NCBI RefSeq assembly: GCF_003668635.1
Contig: NZ_RCWH01000003.1
Coordinates: 124,001 to 188,000 of the forward strand
Reading direction: 5' to 3'
DNA: 64,000 nt
DNA from: Planomicrobium sp. Y74
Lineage (GTDB): Bacteria > Bacillota > Bacilli > Bacillales_A > Planococcaceae
The translations under genes and the position numbers were made by a program. Below are positions 18,063 through 26,947 of the stretch, one piece after another. Position 1 is the first letter of the stretch. The number at the start of each line of letters is the position of its first letter. The notes under the pieces are model-generated. The model was given only the letters and a program-made list of their open reading frames with translations. It made no database searches and was not told the origin of the DNA.

Positions 18063-18262
18063 CGAAAAATCGCTCCCCTGTGTAAAAAACAATTGTACCT
18101 ATTCAGACAATACACTACAATTTGTATTCCATACATTCCCACATCCGCTGTATCAACAATTCGGATGTGGATTTTTGTTTTATGCAGGGCTATGAATTGT
18201 GTTGGATTTGTGTTCAACACAGGGACAATCTGGGGACAGCTGGAAATTGTAAGTTGAAACGG
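18063..18262 (+). repeat. MITE-like palindromic element, near-full copy A
   Basis: About 200 bp starting near CCCTGTGT (18077) and ending near ACACAGGG (18217), with flanking conserved tails. The two ends are imperfect inverted repeats (AACAATT and ACAATTT blocks recur in reverse complement). The centre is a terminator hairpin CCACATCCG / CGGATGTGG followed by ATTTTTGTTTT. It is related to the copies at 24.9 and 26.7 kb and to partial copies at 20.3, 34.7, 36.8, 48.9, 52.3 and 63.2 kb. It probably terminates the Septu-like operon. Confidence 0.8.
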
Positions 18263-18395
18263 TCCTACTTTTAAACAACTTCTTATTAATAACAAATTCT
18301 ATTCTACTCTCCAAACTCTCCTGCCAAATACTCCCTGTTAATGATAAACTGAAAAGAAAGATAACGCTCTGAAGGAGCCTGATAAGGAGCACAAG

Positions 18396-20276
18396 ATGAC
18401 ATACTCACTAGAAACTATTTCACAGCTCGAACACTCTAAAGAATTCGCTAGGCTGCATCAGAAATTCCATCAATTCAATCCGTTAAAAGTGCTGCGGGTT
18501 GATCAGTTTGAAATTCGCCATTCGAATATACTGGCATGGCTGCTGGATCCGAATGAGACGCATCAATTGGGCGGTTTCTTCCTGAAGAAGATGTTGACAC
18601 GTCTTGTCATGCCCGCAGAGAACGAAGGAAAAGGAGAGGGAATCGACTTTTTGTCGTTTCTCCATAGTTCATTCCATGACGCCGAAGTGGCACGGGAAGT
18701 GAAGACGCATACCAACCGGTTGATCGATCTGCTCGTTCATGTGCCGTCGCAAAAACTGGTACTTGTCATAGAGAATAAATTCCACGCGGGTGAATCCGAC
18801 GGACAGCTTGCTGATTATCTGGCATATGCAAAATTGCGTTTTCCGGAACCTGGTTATACAATCGTTCCGATTTTCTTGACGCTCGCAAATGAAGAGCCTT
18901 CAGAAGACAATTACCTGCTGCTTGGCTATGAAGATGTGCTGGGAATCATCGAGCAGCATCTTGAGTTCAATAAGGAAACAACTGCAGATGCCATCAATGA
19001 CTTTTTGTCGTTTTATATCGAAGTCTTAAAAGAGCAATTGGTCCATGATGAAGAGGCTGTGCAGCTGGCTTTGGAAGTATATGAAGGAAATAAAAGCGCA
19101 ATCGATTTTTTATTTCTTAGCCAAAATAAAAACTTTAAAAAGCAGGCCATCTATAAAGGTATCTACAAGCAAATTGGAGAGTTCAACGACAGAGAGAAAA
19201 CAGCGCTCCGCAAAATCTATGAATCAAAGAAAAAGACGATTGATTTCATCTTCAATATCGGCAGCAATGTCCTGCGCGAAGCGTTTTTTGAATTTGTCAA
19301 AGAAACCGAAATACCGGAAGAGGCCTATTCTGCAAGTATCCGCTCCCCGAACTTTGTGTTGCCGGACTGGTTCGACTTCGAGGAAACGCTGGGCAAACCG
19401 GATTCCGCATACTGGCTTGGCCAGGCTTTTGTCATCTGGTTCGAGAGGCAAGTGGAGAATCGCATAAAGATTACGGTGGAAGTTGGTCCGATCCCTTACG
19501 AAGAGCGGTATCAATTACTGACGATGTTGGAGAAGCACGGCATCAGTTTCCAGCAGAATGCAAAGCAGGAAGGCAAGAAGTACACGAAAATCTACACAGC
19601 GTGGACAGAAGTCAAAGACTGGGCGTCCAAACAGGAAGTGCTGAACAGCATGTTGGAACTTTATAATGCACCTGAAATTAATGATCTGTTTCAGAAAATT
19701 GCTTTGTCTGTCGAGGGAATGGCACAGCACGAGGAAGCAGAAGAAAATGTATTAGTTTTAGAAAGAATTGAACAAGAAGAGAAGCTTTCTGAGAAAAAAG
19801 TTCTAAGTATACCAAGGGCTGCTTTTCAAAAATTCTGCAGCGAGAATGGCATCAGTAAAGAGAACCGAAATATTCACCCGCGTTATCCATCGTTCACAGT
19901 GCCGGCATTCGCGAAGATTGAAGAGCGGTTCGGGTCCACTCGGATTAACTGGTGGTGGCATAACGGTCCGTTCTTATTCTTTTTCGATCATTTGCGTGAC
20001 GGTCGTTTGAAACTGGTCTTTGAACTCGGTCCATTGCACGGCGAACAGCGCGTTGCATTAATCAAGGAATTGGAATCTTTTGGAGTGATCTTTAAAGCTT
20101 CTTCAAAATTGAGGATGGCAAAATACACCAGACTGTATTCGAATGCCAAAGTGGTTGAAGATTGGCAGGATATAGAGCAAGTGAGTGAGTTGATGACGGA
20201 GTTGTTTGAGCATTCGAAATATCAGGAGTTGTTGGGGGTTATTGGGTGGATTGGTGAAGAGAAGAAGGTTCGTTAA
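18396..20276 (+). CDS. PD-(D/E)XK nuclease-like protein (PDDEXK_4 type) with duplicated C-terminal module
   Basis: A 626-residue protein. The N-terminal part (about 1-200) matches the PDDEXK_4 pattern: FEIRHSNILAWLLDP, then RLIDLLVH, then VLVIENKFHAGES, giving Asp (about 111) and E-N-K (about 126-128) of a PD-(D/E)XK site, with GQLADYL after it. The C-terminal part carries two related modules (about 320-445 and 490-620): VEVGPIPYEER, GISF, KYTKIY and VKDW in the first correspond to FELGPLHGEQR, GVIF, KYTRLY and VEDW in the second. Family members occur in defence islands; function unproven. Start ATG 18396 after AAGGAG. Codon use is visibly less AT-rich than the genes on both sides, and it is bracketed by repeat copies A and H. 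Confidence 0.83.
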   Translation: MTYSLETISQLEHSKEFARLHQKFHQFNPLKVLRVDQFEIRHSNILAWLLDPNETHQLGGFFLKKMLTRLVMPAENEGKGEGIDFLSFLHSSFHDAEVAREVKTHTNRLIDLLVHVPSQKLVLVIENKFHAGESDGQLADYLAYAKLRFPEPGYTIVPIFLTLANEEPSEDNYLLLGYEDVLGIIEQHLEFNKETTADAINDFLSFYIEVLKEQLVHDEEAVQLALEVYEGNKSAIDFLFLSQNKNFKKQAIYKGIYKQIGEFNDREKTALRKIYESKKKTIDFIFNIGSNVLREAFFEFVKETEIPEEAYSASIRSPNFVLPDWFDFEETLGKPDSAYWLGQAFVIWFERQVENRIKITVEVGPIPYEERYQLLTMLEKHGISFQQNAKQEGKKYTKIYTAWTEVKDWASKQEVLNSMLELYNAPEINDLFQKIALSVEGMAQHEEAEENVLVLERIEQEEKLSEKKVLSIPRAAFQKFCSENGISKENRNIHPRYPSFTVPAFAKIEERFGSTRINWWWHNGPFLFFFDHLRDGRLKLVFELGPLHGEQRVALIKELESFGVIFKASSKLRMAKYTRLYSNAKVVEDWQDIEQVSELMTELFEHSKYQELLGVIGWIGEEKKVR

Positions 20277-20321
20277 GGAGTGACGTCTCCAAAAGGATAT
20301 AAATACATTAGTGGTTTATTA

Positions 20322-20392
20322 TCATAAAATCGCGCACCTGGGAAAGAAACAGTATTACAAAATTCTGATGACACATTACAACTGAATGCAAT
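20322..20392 (+). repeat. MITE-like element, partial copy H (5' half)
   Basis: Resembles only the left half of the element: AAAATCGC, CCTG, AAGAAACA and GACACATTACAAC align with copies A-C. It lies just after the PD-(D/E)XK gene, so that gene is bracketed by copies A and H. Confidence 0.5.
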
Positions 20393-20515
20393 TTGAAATT
20401 CATGCTCAGGAACTTAATTTTTTTAATCAATAAATATAAATATTAACGCAACAATTGGAATTGTCTTGGATTGTACTGCTCGCAAGGAAGCTAAATCAAA
20501 AGGAGGATAAAAAAT

Positions 20516-21508
20516 TTGACTCAATATAAATTTATTGCTTCTATACATAAATTGAAAATTAAAGAGACTTTATCTAAAGGCATTCATTTTAAAGAAAACT
20601 TAAGAGTTTCAAATAACAAATCAAAGTTAGAGGATTATATAGATGATTACTTTGCATTAGTTATTGGGAATCTCGAATATACTTCGTTGATGGATTTGCC
20701 ATATTTCTATAGTATATCTTCAATTGAAGATTCTGAAATTATATCCAATGACAAAAAAGGAATGGATTTATTAAATTACTTTATATTAAGTACTCAGCCC
20801 TTTTCGAGTTTACTTTGGTTAGTTAAAGATAATAGTGTGAATGTAGTTAATGGTTTCATTGAGTTAAAAGACGAAGTAAATAGAAATTACCATACAAACT
20901 ACAGAACAACTTCTTTTTATAATAAGGAAGGAAAAACTGGGACTGTAGAATTTACAAGAGAAGAGATAAACAAGGTTATTTCACTTCATAAGACTTTATT
21001 TGTACCTTTTGATTTAAAAACGTCTATAGAGAATGAGCATACTTCAAAACAAGCTTTTAATGGAAATCGATTTGAACGAGTTTTTCATTCTATTCAAGCA
21101 GCTAGATCAGAACCTTATTTACCGAGTAGAATCGCTTCCTTTATAACAGTACTTGAAACGCTTCTATCAACATCAAGTTCAGAAGTAAGTCATAAATTAA
21201 AAGAAAGGCTAGCGTGGGTACTAGGATCTAATTATATTGAGAGAAAAGAAATATTCGATAACTTAGGATTGATATATAGTATTAGATCAGCGAATGTTCA
21301 TGGAAACACAATGCCTAAAAAAGGAAATAATATTGAAAAGCTTGAAAGACTTTCAAGCATAATTGAAGATTATACAAGAACGATAGTATTGAAATTCTTA
21401 GAAGATGAAAAGATAAGGAACTTATATGAAGGTGTAGGGGAAGCTACTGATAAAAAAATTGAGGGTTGGTTGAATGAAATAGTCTTAGGGGGAGAGGGTA
21501 AAATATAA
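20516..21508 (+). CDS. HEPN-domain protein (ApeA-like C-terminal HEPN), putative RNase
   Basis: A 330-residue protein. The N-terminal 180 residues are unassigned. The C-terminal part (about 185-315) has SIQAARSEPYLPSRIASFIT, then FITVLETLLSTSS, then LAWVLGS, then IYSIRSANVHGN; the last contains R-x4-H (RSANVH), the catalytic motif of HEPN ribonucleases, in the arrangement of ApeA-type HEPN proteins. Such proteins cleave RNA, often tRNA, on phage infection. The start is TTG 20516 behind a strong AGGAGG at 9-nt spacing. It stands alone between the PD-(D/E)XK gene and the hydrolase-NACHT locus. An antiphage role is inferred from motif and context. Confidence 0.72.
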   Translation: MTQYKFIASIHKLKIKETLSKGIHFKENLRVSNNKSKLEDYIDDYFALVIGNLEYTSLMDLPYFYSISSIEDSEIISNDKKGMDLLNYFILSTQPFSSLLWLVKDNSVNVVNGFIELKDEVNRNYHTNYRTTSFYNKEGKTGTVEFTREEINKVISLHKTLFVPFDLKTSIENEHTSKQAFNGNRFERVFHSIQAARSEPYLPSRIASFITVLETLLSTSSSEVSHKLKERLAWVLGSNYIERKEIFDNLGLIYSIRSANVHGNTMPKKGNNIEKLERLSSIIEDYTRTIVLKFLEDEKIRNLYEGVGEATDKKIEGWLNEIVLGGEGKI

Positions 21509-21858
21509 AGTCGCATAGTAATAACTTTGAGGAACAGGGAGAAGATTTAGGAGATCCGGTGAGATATCTATCAGAATACATATTAAATCAACTCTCGAGT
21601 CAAATAATAATTCTACGCCATTTTATTATCCACTATAATTGCTATTTTAAGCATTGTGCCATTCTGCTATTTATGCTTAAGAGGGATTTATTCATTTTGT
21701 ATATTTCTAATGTAGCTGCAGCTCATCTTCCTAAGCGACTTTTCAAGTACTAGATGTGAATTTATAGAAAACAGGCCCTGGGAAATAAAAAGACGTTATT
21801 GAAGATTAAAATAATTGAGAGTGTTGTTTAATTCTCATAAGAGAATAGAGGGACTTTA
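21509..21858. other. Intergenic region without a convincing gene
   Basis: About 350 bases. A 64-codon hydrophobic ORF (21559-21753, plus) lacks a ribosome binding site and does not look like a known protein, so I do not call it. It could be decayed coding sequence. The promoter of the hydrolase-NACHT locus is presumably here. Confidence 0.4.
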
Positions 21859-22587
21859 ATGGCTTTGAATCTATATCTACATAGTGATAATGAAAAAAAT
21901 AACGATAATTTAATTATTTTAATTCATGGATTAGGAGCATCTGGAAGTACCTGGAATCAAGGGGAGACTTCATGGATTGAACTTTTCTTAACTGATGAAT
22001 CATGTATTAATTCAGATGTAGCTGAAGTTACATATAATACTTCTCATTTAGCCAATGGTGTTTTATCACAGATGGGGCTTAAAAAAATAAAGCTTGGTTT
22101 AATGAAAAGTATCACAATTGGAAAAGGTCCCTTTACCACTATAAAAATTTTGGCTCAGGAACTAAAAAGAGAGATTGACTCTAAAAGAATCAAACGATAT
22201 AGAAATGTAGTGATATTGGGACATAGTATGGGAGGATTAGTAGCTGTTAGATATTTATTGGAAGAGCTGGAGCATAATCAAACCCATAATATAAAAGGTA
22301 TTATTACTGTAGCTACACCGTATAATGGTTCATCGTTTGCTTTATATAGTCAACTTATTAAAAGTATTAATAAGCATGCTCAAATCCCATCATTAGAACC
22401 AAATAGTAAATTTCTAGATGAAACAATTAGATTGTGGCAGAAGCACTTAGATATTATATCTACTGACTTTAAATTCTTTTTCGGAACAGAAGATAGAATT
22501 GTATCCGAAAACAGTGCTATCCACTTGTGGTTAGCTCAAAATGGAAAGACGGAGTTCCTCTGCCAGGAAACCATAGTACTATTTTAA
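21859..22587 (+). CDS. Alpha/beta-hydrolase (lipase-like) part of a hydrolase-NACHT protein, frameshifted at its C-terminus
   Basis: A 242-residue ORF. It shows the alpha/beta-hydrolase oxyanion region LIILIHGLGASGSTW, the nucleophile elbow ILGHSMGGLVAVRY (Ser about 123), ITVATPYNGS and the acid FFGTEDRIVSENSA (Asp about 212). The catalytic His is missing from this frame; it appears as PLPGNHSTIL in the -1 frame, which begins the overlapping NACHT ORF. The last about 20 residues of this ORF look like out-of-frame translation. The simplest reading is one ancestral protein with an N-terminal lipase effector and a C-terminal NACHT switch, split by loss of one C in the run at 22521-22522. Start ATG 21859 after GAGGGA. 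Confidence 0.8.
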   Translation: MALNLYLHSDNEKNNDNLIILIHGLGASGSTWNQGETSWIELFLTDESCINSDVAEVTYNTSHLANGVLSQMGLKKIKLGLMKSITIGKGPFTTIKILAQELKREIDSKRIKRYRNVVILGHSMGGLVAVRYLLEELEHNQTHNIKGIITVATPYNGSSFALYSQLIKSINKHAQIPSLEPNSKFLDETIRLWQKHLDIISTDFKFFFGTEDRIVSENSAIHLWLAQNGKTEFLCQETIVLF

Positions 22588-24890
22588 AGGTTAAAGACCA
22601 TTCTTCTACAAATTATATGCATATAAGTGAAGCAGTGAGTAACATATTGGAAAAAGATTTAACGCTAAAAAAAAAGAAAATAGATGAAGAAAAGAAGTTG
22701 ATACAAGCCAAATGCATTTCTAGGTTAAAAGCTAATGGATTAAATAACGAACAAGCTAAATATATTTTAGAAAATAAAGGGCACAACTTTGAATATTTAA
22801 TGCCCACTAAAGAAAAGAGATTAATAGTAGTGGTAGGTGAGTTCGGTATTGGCAAGTCTTTTGCAGTAAATAAGATCAATTTAAGTTTGTTATTAAGGGC
22901 TGAGCGAGATATTGATTTTCCGATACCAATTACTTTAAATGCTTCTCAATTAAGTGCTGATATTCAAAACTACTTAGAAACACTTATTTTAGATAATTCA
23001 AAAGAATATTGGATTATTGTAGATGGAATGGATGAAGTCGCATTATCACTATCCACTAATATATTAGAAAATATGCGTATAGCAATTGAAAGATGGGATA
23101 ATCTTTATGTAATTCTTACAAGTAGACCGTTAATTATCTTTAATGAGATTTCAGAAAAAGTTTTTATTAAAGGTTTGAGTGAGAAAGAGTCTCAGGAATT
23201 AGTAAACAATATTAATACCGGTGCTCAACTCCAAAATATAAATTTTTATAATTTACCAAAAGAAATCAGAGATGTTAGTAGAAGACCACTTTTCGCTATA
23301 CTGTTAGGTATTTATTTTAATAGAAAAAGTAATAAACTCCCAAGTACTAAAGGGGAATTATTAACCTTTTTTATAGAGAATGCCCTTGAAAAAATAAAAG
23401 TACGAGAGTATGAAACAAAAAAGTTGCTTATGAAATTAGCTGTAGAGAGTACTAATAATGGAAATATACCAGTTAAAAAAACTGAGATCGGTGATTATGA
23501 GGATACTAAGAATCTTTTAAACAGTGAAATAGTAATTGAAGAAAATGGGTATTTGACTTTTGTTCTTCCAATAATCAGTCAGTGGTTTGCTGCAAAAGCT
23601 TTATCTGAGAGTATGATTACAGTTGATGAAATAATCTCAAAAAACAGTTTGGACTATTGGAAATACCCATTAGTGATATTACTTTCAATGTTCAATGAAA
23701 ATAAATTTAATGAAATATTATGTGTAATTGTAGAAAAAGATGCTGGTTTCGCTTCCATTTTAGTTGAAGAAAGTACTGAAAAGTGGGGAGGGAATAAAGA
23801 TTTAAAGTTGTTAACTTCTCAAGAAACTGTACTAAAAATAAGGATGTCAATGAATTATTGGACAAAGTCTTTAGGGAATTTGGCCAACATAATTGCTCCT
23901 GTCGATATATATGGGAAACTTTTACCATTGGGTTTAGAAAAGAAGGATGGATGGATTGAAACAGCGTGGTATCGAGGTAATGAAACTAAACCGGATATAG
24001 TTTTTTTCGATAACCATAAATACGAACCAGGATGGGGGATTTATAGAAGTTCCAATCCAGGAGACGGGGCAAGTTGGTATTGGAGATGGACATTAGATGA
24101 ACTAAAAGACAATTTAACAAAACAGATAAAAAACCGGTCTCTTCCTATTTGTACAGAAATTATCTACAAGGAACTGATGTGGTGTACTTCTTTAAAAATA
24201 ACAAACAGAGGTTCTCTTTTTAATGAGAAAATTGATGCTAAACAAGTTAGGTCAATACTTGATCATAAATATCAACATGCTGAATTTATAAGAGTCGACA
24301 AAAATCTTGTTCCTAAATCAATGTATATCGAATACCTTGACGAATTAGAATCTGGAGGAATCCAATTGATAGAGTGCCCACTTCTTGGACCTGATATTGA
24401 GGAACCAACGGATAATTGGGTGTGGAGTTCATACACGGATGAAAGACTGTATTCAAGAACACTACAAATTTATCAAGAAGTAATTATTGGATATAAAGAG
24501 GTAGTTGAAACATTTTTCCCTTTTTTGAAAAAGAGATTAGAGAAATATATTCTTTATCCTTTTATACTAAAAGGAGAGTTTGAAGTACCGGAAAAGTTTC
24601 CAGCTAGATCAGTTGGACCAGGATTAAAATGGTATTTAGAGCCCCTCCCTTTTGATAGTAAAGAATTTGTAATAGATATCAAAATGACAAAGAGAAATAA
24701 GAAAAATAATAATGATAATATTCTTTATGAATTAGACCAAATAATTAAAAAGCATCGTCCAGATAGTTCTAGTTGGTTGGGTGCTTCCCATAATGGACAA
24801 GTATTAGATATATTTGGGAGTTCGCCGGTTACCAACATAATTTATGAATGGTTAGAAAGAGATTTGGCTAAGATTAATTGGATACAATAA
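22527..24890 (+). CDS. NACHT-type STAND NTPase, C-terminal part of a hydrolase-NACHT protein
   Basis: A 787-codon ORF opening with the missing C-terminal strand and catalytic His of the hydrolase (PLPGNHSTIL). Then comes a NACHT NTPase: Walker A VVGEFGIGKSF (about residue 105), Walker B YWIIVDGMDEVAL (about 163-170, the NACHT-typical DG-x-DE), sensor 1 LTSRP, and a winged-helix-like region with SRRPLFAILLG. About 400 C-terminal residues carry no motif I recognise and would be the sensor. Bacterial NACHT (NLR-like) proteins detect phage products and switch on an N-terminal effector, here a lipase-like domain. The GTG at 22527 has no ribosome binding site, which supports a frameshift rather than a separate gene. 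Confidence 0.8.
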   Translation: MVSSKWKDGVPLPGNHSTILKVKDHSSTNYMHISEAVSNILEKDLTLKKKKIDEEKKLIQAKCISRLKANGLNNEQAKYILENKGHNFEYLMPTKEKRLIVVVGEFGIGKSFAVNKINLSLLLRAERDIDFPIPITLNASQLSADIQNYLETLILDNSKEYWIIVDGMDEVALSLSTNILENMRIAIERWDNLYVILTSRPLIIFNEISEKVFIKGLSEKESQELVNNINTGAQLQNINFYNLPKEIRDVSRRPLFAILLGIYFNRKSNKLPSTKGELLTFFIENALEKIKVREYETKKLLMKLAVESTNNGNIPVKKTEIGDYEDTKNLLNSEIVIEENGYLTFVLPIISQWFAAKALSESMITVDEIISKNSLDYWKYPLVILLSMFNENKFNEILCVIVEKDAGFASILVEESTEKWGGNKDLKLLTSQETVLKIRMSMNYWTKSLGNLANIIAPVDIYGKLLPLGLEKKDGWIETAWYRGNETKPDIVFFDNHKYEPGWGIYRSSNPGDGASWYWRWTLDELKDNLTKQIKNRSLPICTEIIYKELMWCTSLKITNRGSLFNEKIDAKQVRSILDHKYQHAEFIRVDKNLVPKSMYIEYLDELESGGIQLIECPLLGPDIEEPTDNWVWSSYTDERLYSRTLQIYQEVIIGYKEVVETFFPFLKKRLEKYILYPFILKGEFEVPEKFPARSVGPGLKWYLEPLPFDSKEFVIDIKMTKRNKKNNNDNILYELDQIIKKHRPDSSSWLGASHNGQVLDIFGSSPVTNIIYEWLERDLAKINWIQ

Positions 24891-24894
24891 ATAC

Positions 24895-25100
24895 AAACCA
24901 TGGGAAAAAATGCGGCTCAAGAAAAGAAACAATTCTAAACGATATCGACAATACACAACAATTTATGCTCTATACATTACTGTACCTGCTGCATCCGCAT
25001 TCCGGGTGTGGCTTTTTTATTTTATTCATCCATATAAATTGTATGAGAATTGTGTGGAACACAGGGAATATTTGGGCACAGCTGGAAATGCAACTTAGAA
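24895..25100 (+). repeat. MITE-like palindromic element, near-full copy B
   Basis: Directly follows the NACHT gene. Contains GAAACAATTCT and GACAATACACAACAATTT on the left, a central imperfect hairpin with GCATCC/GGGTGTGGC and TTTTTTATTTTATT, then AAATTGTATGAGAATTGTG and ACACAGGG on the right. It marks the right border of the defence island. The ORFs through it have no coding support. Confidence 0.8.
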
Positions 25101-25393
25101 CGCCTCTGCCAAACGCTCATTTTTATTCAAAAGCAAGGAAATTCTATCGCTTCAATAACGCGATCCTACTATATTGACAGTTATTCAATCACTGCAGTAA
25201 AACTCTTTAAATGTAACAAGTTTTCAGATTTCCAACAACAAAACAATATACATTATCAAATCTAATATCTATCAAAAGAGTTTGCCCTAAGAAACATAAG
25301 AATCTCTGGGGTAGGCTCTTTGTATTTCCAAAGAACTTGGAACCAAGACATGGTAGAATTGTTTAACCAGAACTTTTTGAAAGGGGCATTCCA

Positions 25394-26734
25394 TTGGCCA
25401 CCCAGCATGATTTTACACAAGGGCCGATTGCACGGCAGCTGTTCTATTTCTCGGGACCGATCATTTTGGCCAACCTGCTGCAGGTTTCCTATCAGCTAAT
25501 CGACAGCCTGTGGATCGGTAATCTGATTGGGGCAAACGCACTCGCAGCTGTCAGCTTATCCGGGACGGTGCTGTTTACGGTCCTGTCGTTTGTTATCGGC
25601 TTGAATAATGCAGCGCTGACCATACTGTCCCAGCAAAAAGGGCGGGGAAGCGGGGCGGGGCTGCGCCGTTATTTGAATGCATTCGTCGTCTTGCTCGCCG
25701 GGATGTCTATCGGCCTTGGCATTATCGGTTTTATTCTTGCGGAACCACTGCTCCGGCTTGTAGGGACGCCGGAAGAGATTATGCCGATGGCTACTGCTTA
25801 TCTGAAGATTAACTTCATCGGGATGCTGTTCCTGTTCGGCTATAATTTCATCGGCACTGCACTCCGATCAGTCGGTGATTCCAAGTCGCCGCTTTATTTT
25901 GTGGCGATTGCAGTTGTATTGAATACACTATTGGATCCGCTCTTCATTTCCGTCTTCAGGTGGGGTGTCGAAGGTGCGGCTTATGCAACGATCATTTCGC
26001 AGGGCGCCGCATTTTTCATCGGTTTCTTTTACATACGCAGTAAAAGGATTCTTCCATTCACTCGTCCCGCCGTTCCGGCAAAGCGTGAGGTGCTCGATAT
26101 TCTGAGACTCGGTATACCCGCAGGACTTCAGATGGGTGTCATTTCTGCAGGGGTGCTCGCCATCATGAGCGTCGTCGCTTCTTTTGGTCCGGCAGTCGTT
26201 GCTGGCTATGGCGCGGCGCAGAGGCTCGACAGCCTGATCATGCTGCCGGCGCAGGCACTCGGCACGGCCATCAACTCGATGGCCGGACAGAATATCGGAG
26301 CGGGGCAATGGGACCGTGTGGGGCGGGTGACCCGCTACGGCTTCTTCTATAATCTTGCTGTTATGCTCATAATTGCAGCTATCCTTTACATCTTTGCTGA
26401 ACCTGCTGTCCGGCTGTTCCTGAAAGAAGAGGATGCAGTAGAATTTGGCACCGAGTATTTGCGAGGCGTCGCGTTCTTTTATCCGTTCCTTGGCATTAAT
26501 TTCATTCTGAACGGCACCGTCCGCGCAGCAGGCGCCATGTTCCAAGTGCTCGTTTTAAACATCCTGTCATTCTGGGTGCTTCGCTATCCGCTCACCTATT
26601 TGTTCGCGAGGTGGTACGGGCAGGAGGGCATCGCGCTCGGCATAGGTGTTTCCTTCGTTATCTCAAGCGTTTTTGCTTTCCTGTATTACCGATACGGGAA
26701 ATGGCGGGAAATTAAGGCGATCAGTGAGGAGTGA
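25394..26734 (+). CDS. MATE-family multidrug/toxin exporter
   Basis: A 446-residue membrane protein with 12 hydrophobic helices in two homologous halves: FSGPIILANLLQVSYQLIDS and WIGNLIGANALAAVSLS at the start, then LRLGIPAGLQMG and AAQRLDSLIMLPAQALGTAI at the start of the second half. These are hallmark MATE motifs. The family couples Na+ or H+ entry to export of cationic compounds. The start is TTG 25394 after AAGGGG; there is no nearer ATG. It is monocistronic, followed 10 nt after the stop by MITE-like copy C, whose hairpin is an excellent terminator. Confidence 0.92.
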   Translation: MATQHDFTQGPIARQLFYFSGPIILANLLQVSYQLIDSLWIGNLIGANALAAVSLSGTVLFTVLSFVIGLNNAALTILSQQKGRGSGAGLRRYLNAFVVLLAGMSIGLGIIGFILAEPLLRLVGTPEEIMPMATAYLKINFIGMLFLFGYNFIGTALRSVGDSKSPLYFVAIAVVLNTLLDPLFISVFRWGVEGAAYATIISQGAAFFIGFFYIRSKRILPFTRPAVPAKREVLDILRLGIPAGLQMGVISAGVLAIMSVVASFGPAVVAGYGAAQRLDSLIMLPAQALGTAINSMAGQNIGAGQWDRVGRVTRYGFFYNLAVMLIIAAILYIFAEPAVRLFLKEEDAVEFGTEYLRGVAFFYPFLGINFILNGTVRAAGAMFQVLVLNILSFWVLRYPLTYLFARWYGQEGIALGIGVSFVISSVFAFLYYRYGKWREIKAISEE

Positions 26735-26741
26735 GTTTTTG

Positions 26742-26935
26742 TCAAAATCACGACCCTGTTTAAAAAATAATTCTCAACGATTAGGACAACACTGGACAAT
26801 TTACACCTCAAACATTGGCACACCCGCCATAGCAAAATCGCGGGTGTGCTTTTTCTTTATATCCATCCCTATAAATTGTTTGGGAATTGTGTCGCTCCCT
26901 AGGAAACGAACAAGTGGACCTATAATAACAAAATT
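26742..26935 (+). repeat. MITE-like palindromic element, near-full copy C
   Basis: Left end AAAATCACGACCCTGTTT, centre hairpin GCACACCCGC / GCGGGTGTGC (26819-26828, 26840-26849) followed by TTTTTCTTT, right part ATAAATTGTTTGGGAATTGTG. It acts as terminator for the MATE gene. The 48 bases after it are AT-rich and blank. Confidence 0.8.
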
Positions 26936-26947
26936 AATAAAGTTTTA

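Noticed and set aside
21559-21753. 64-codon hydrophobic ORF
   Set aside because: No ribosome binding site and no recognisable pattern; could be decayed DNA.
22515-22545. Programmed -1 ribosomal frameshift in the hydrolase-NACHT gene
   Set aside because: No X-XXY-YYZ slippery heptamer is seen at the junction, so a base deletion or sequencing error is the simpler explanation.
8644-24890. Prophage or integrative element
   Set aside because: No integrase, structural phage genes, transposase or attachment repeats next to a tRNA; the single tRNA is 37 kb away.
24878-25265. Several overlapping 60-100 codon ORFs after the NACHT gene
   Set aside because: All are translations of MITE-like copy B; no start signals.
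25928-26545. 205-codon minus-strand ORF
   Set aside because: Antisense to the MATE exporter; no start signal and no protein-like composition.
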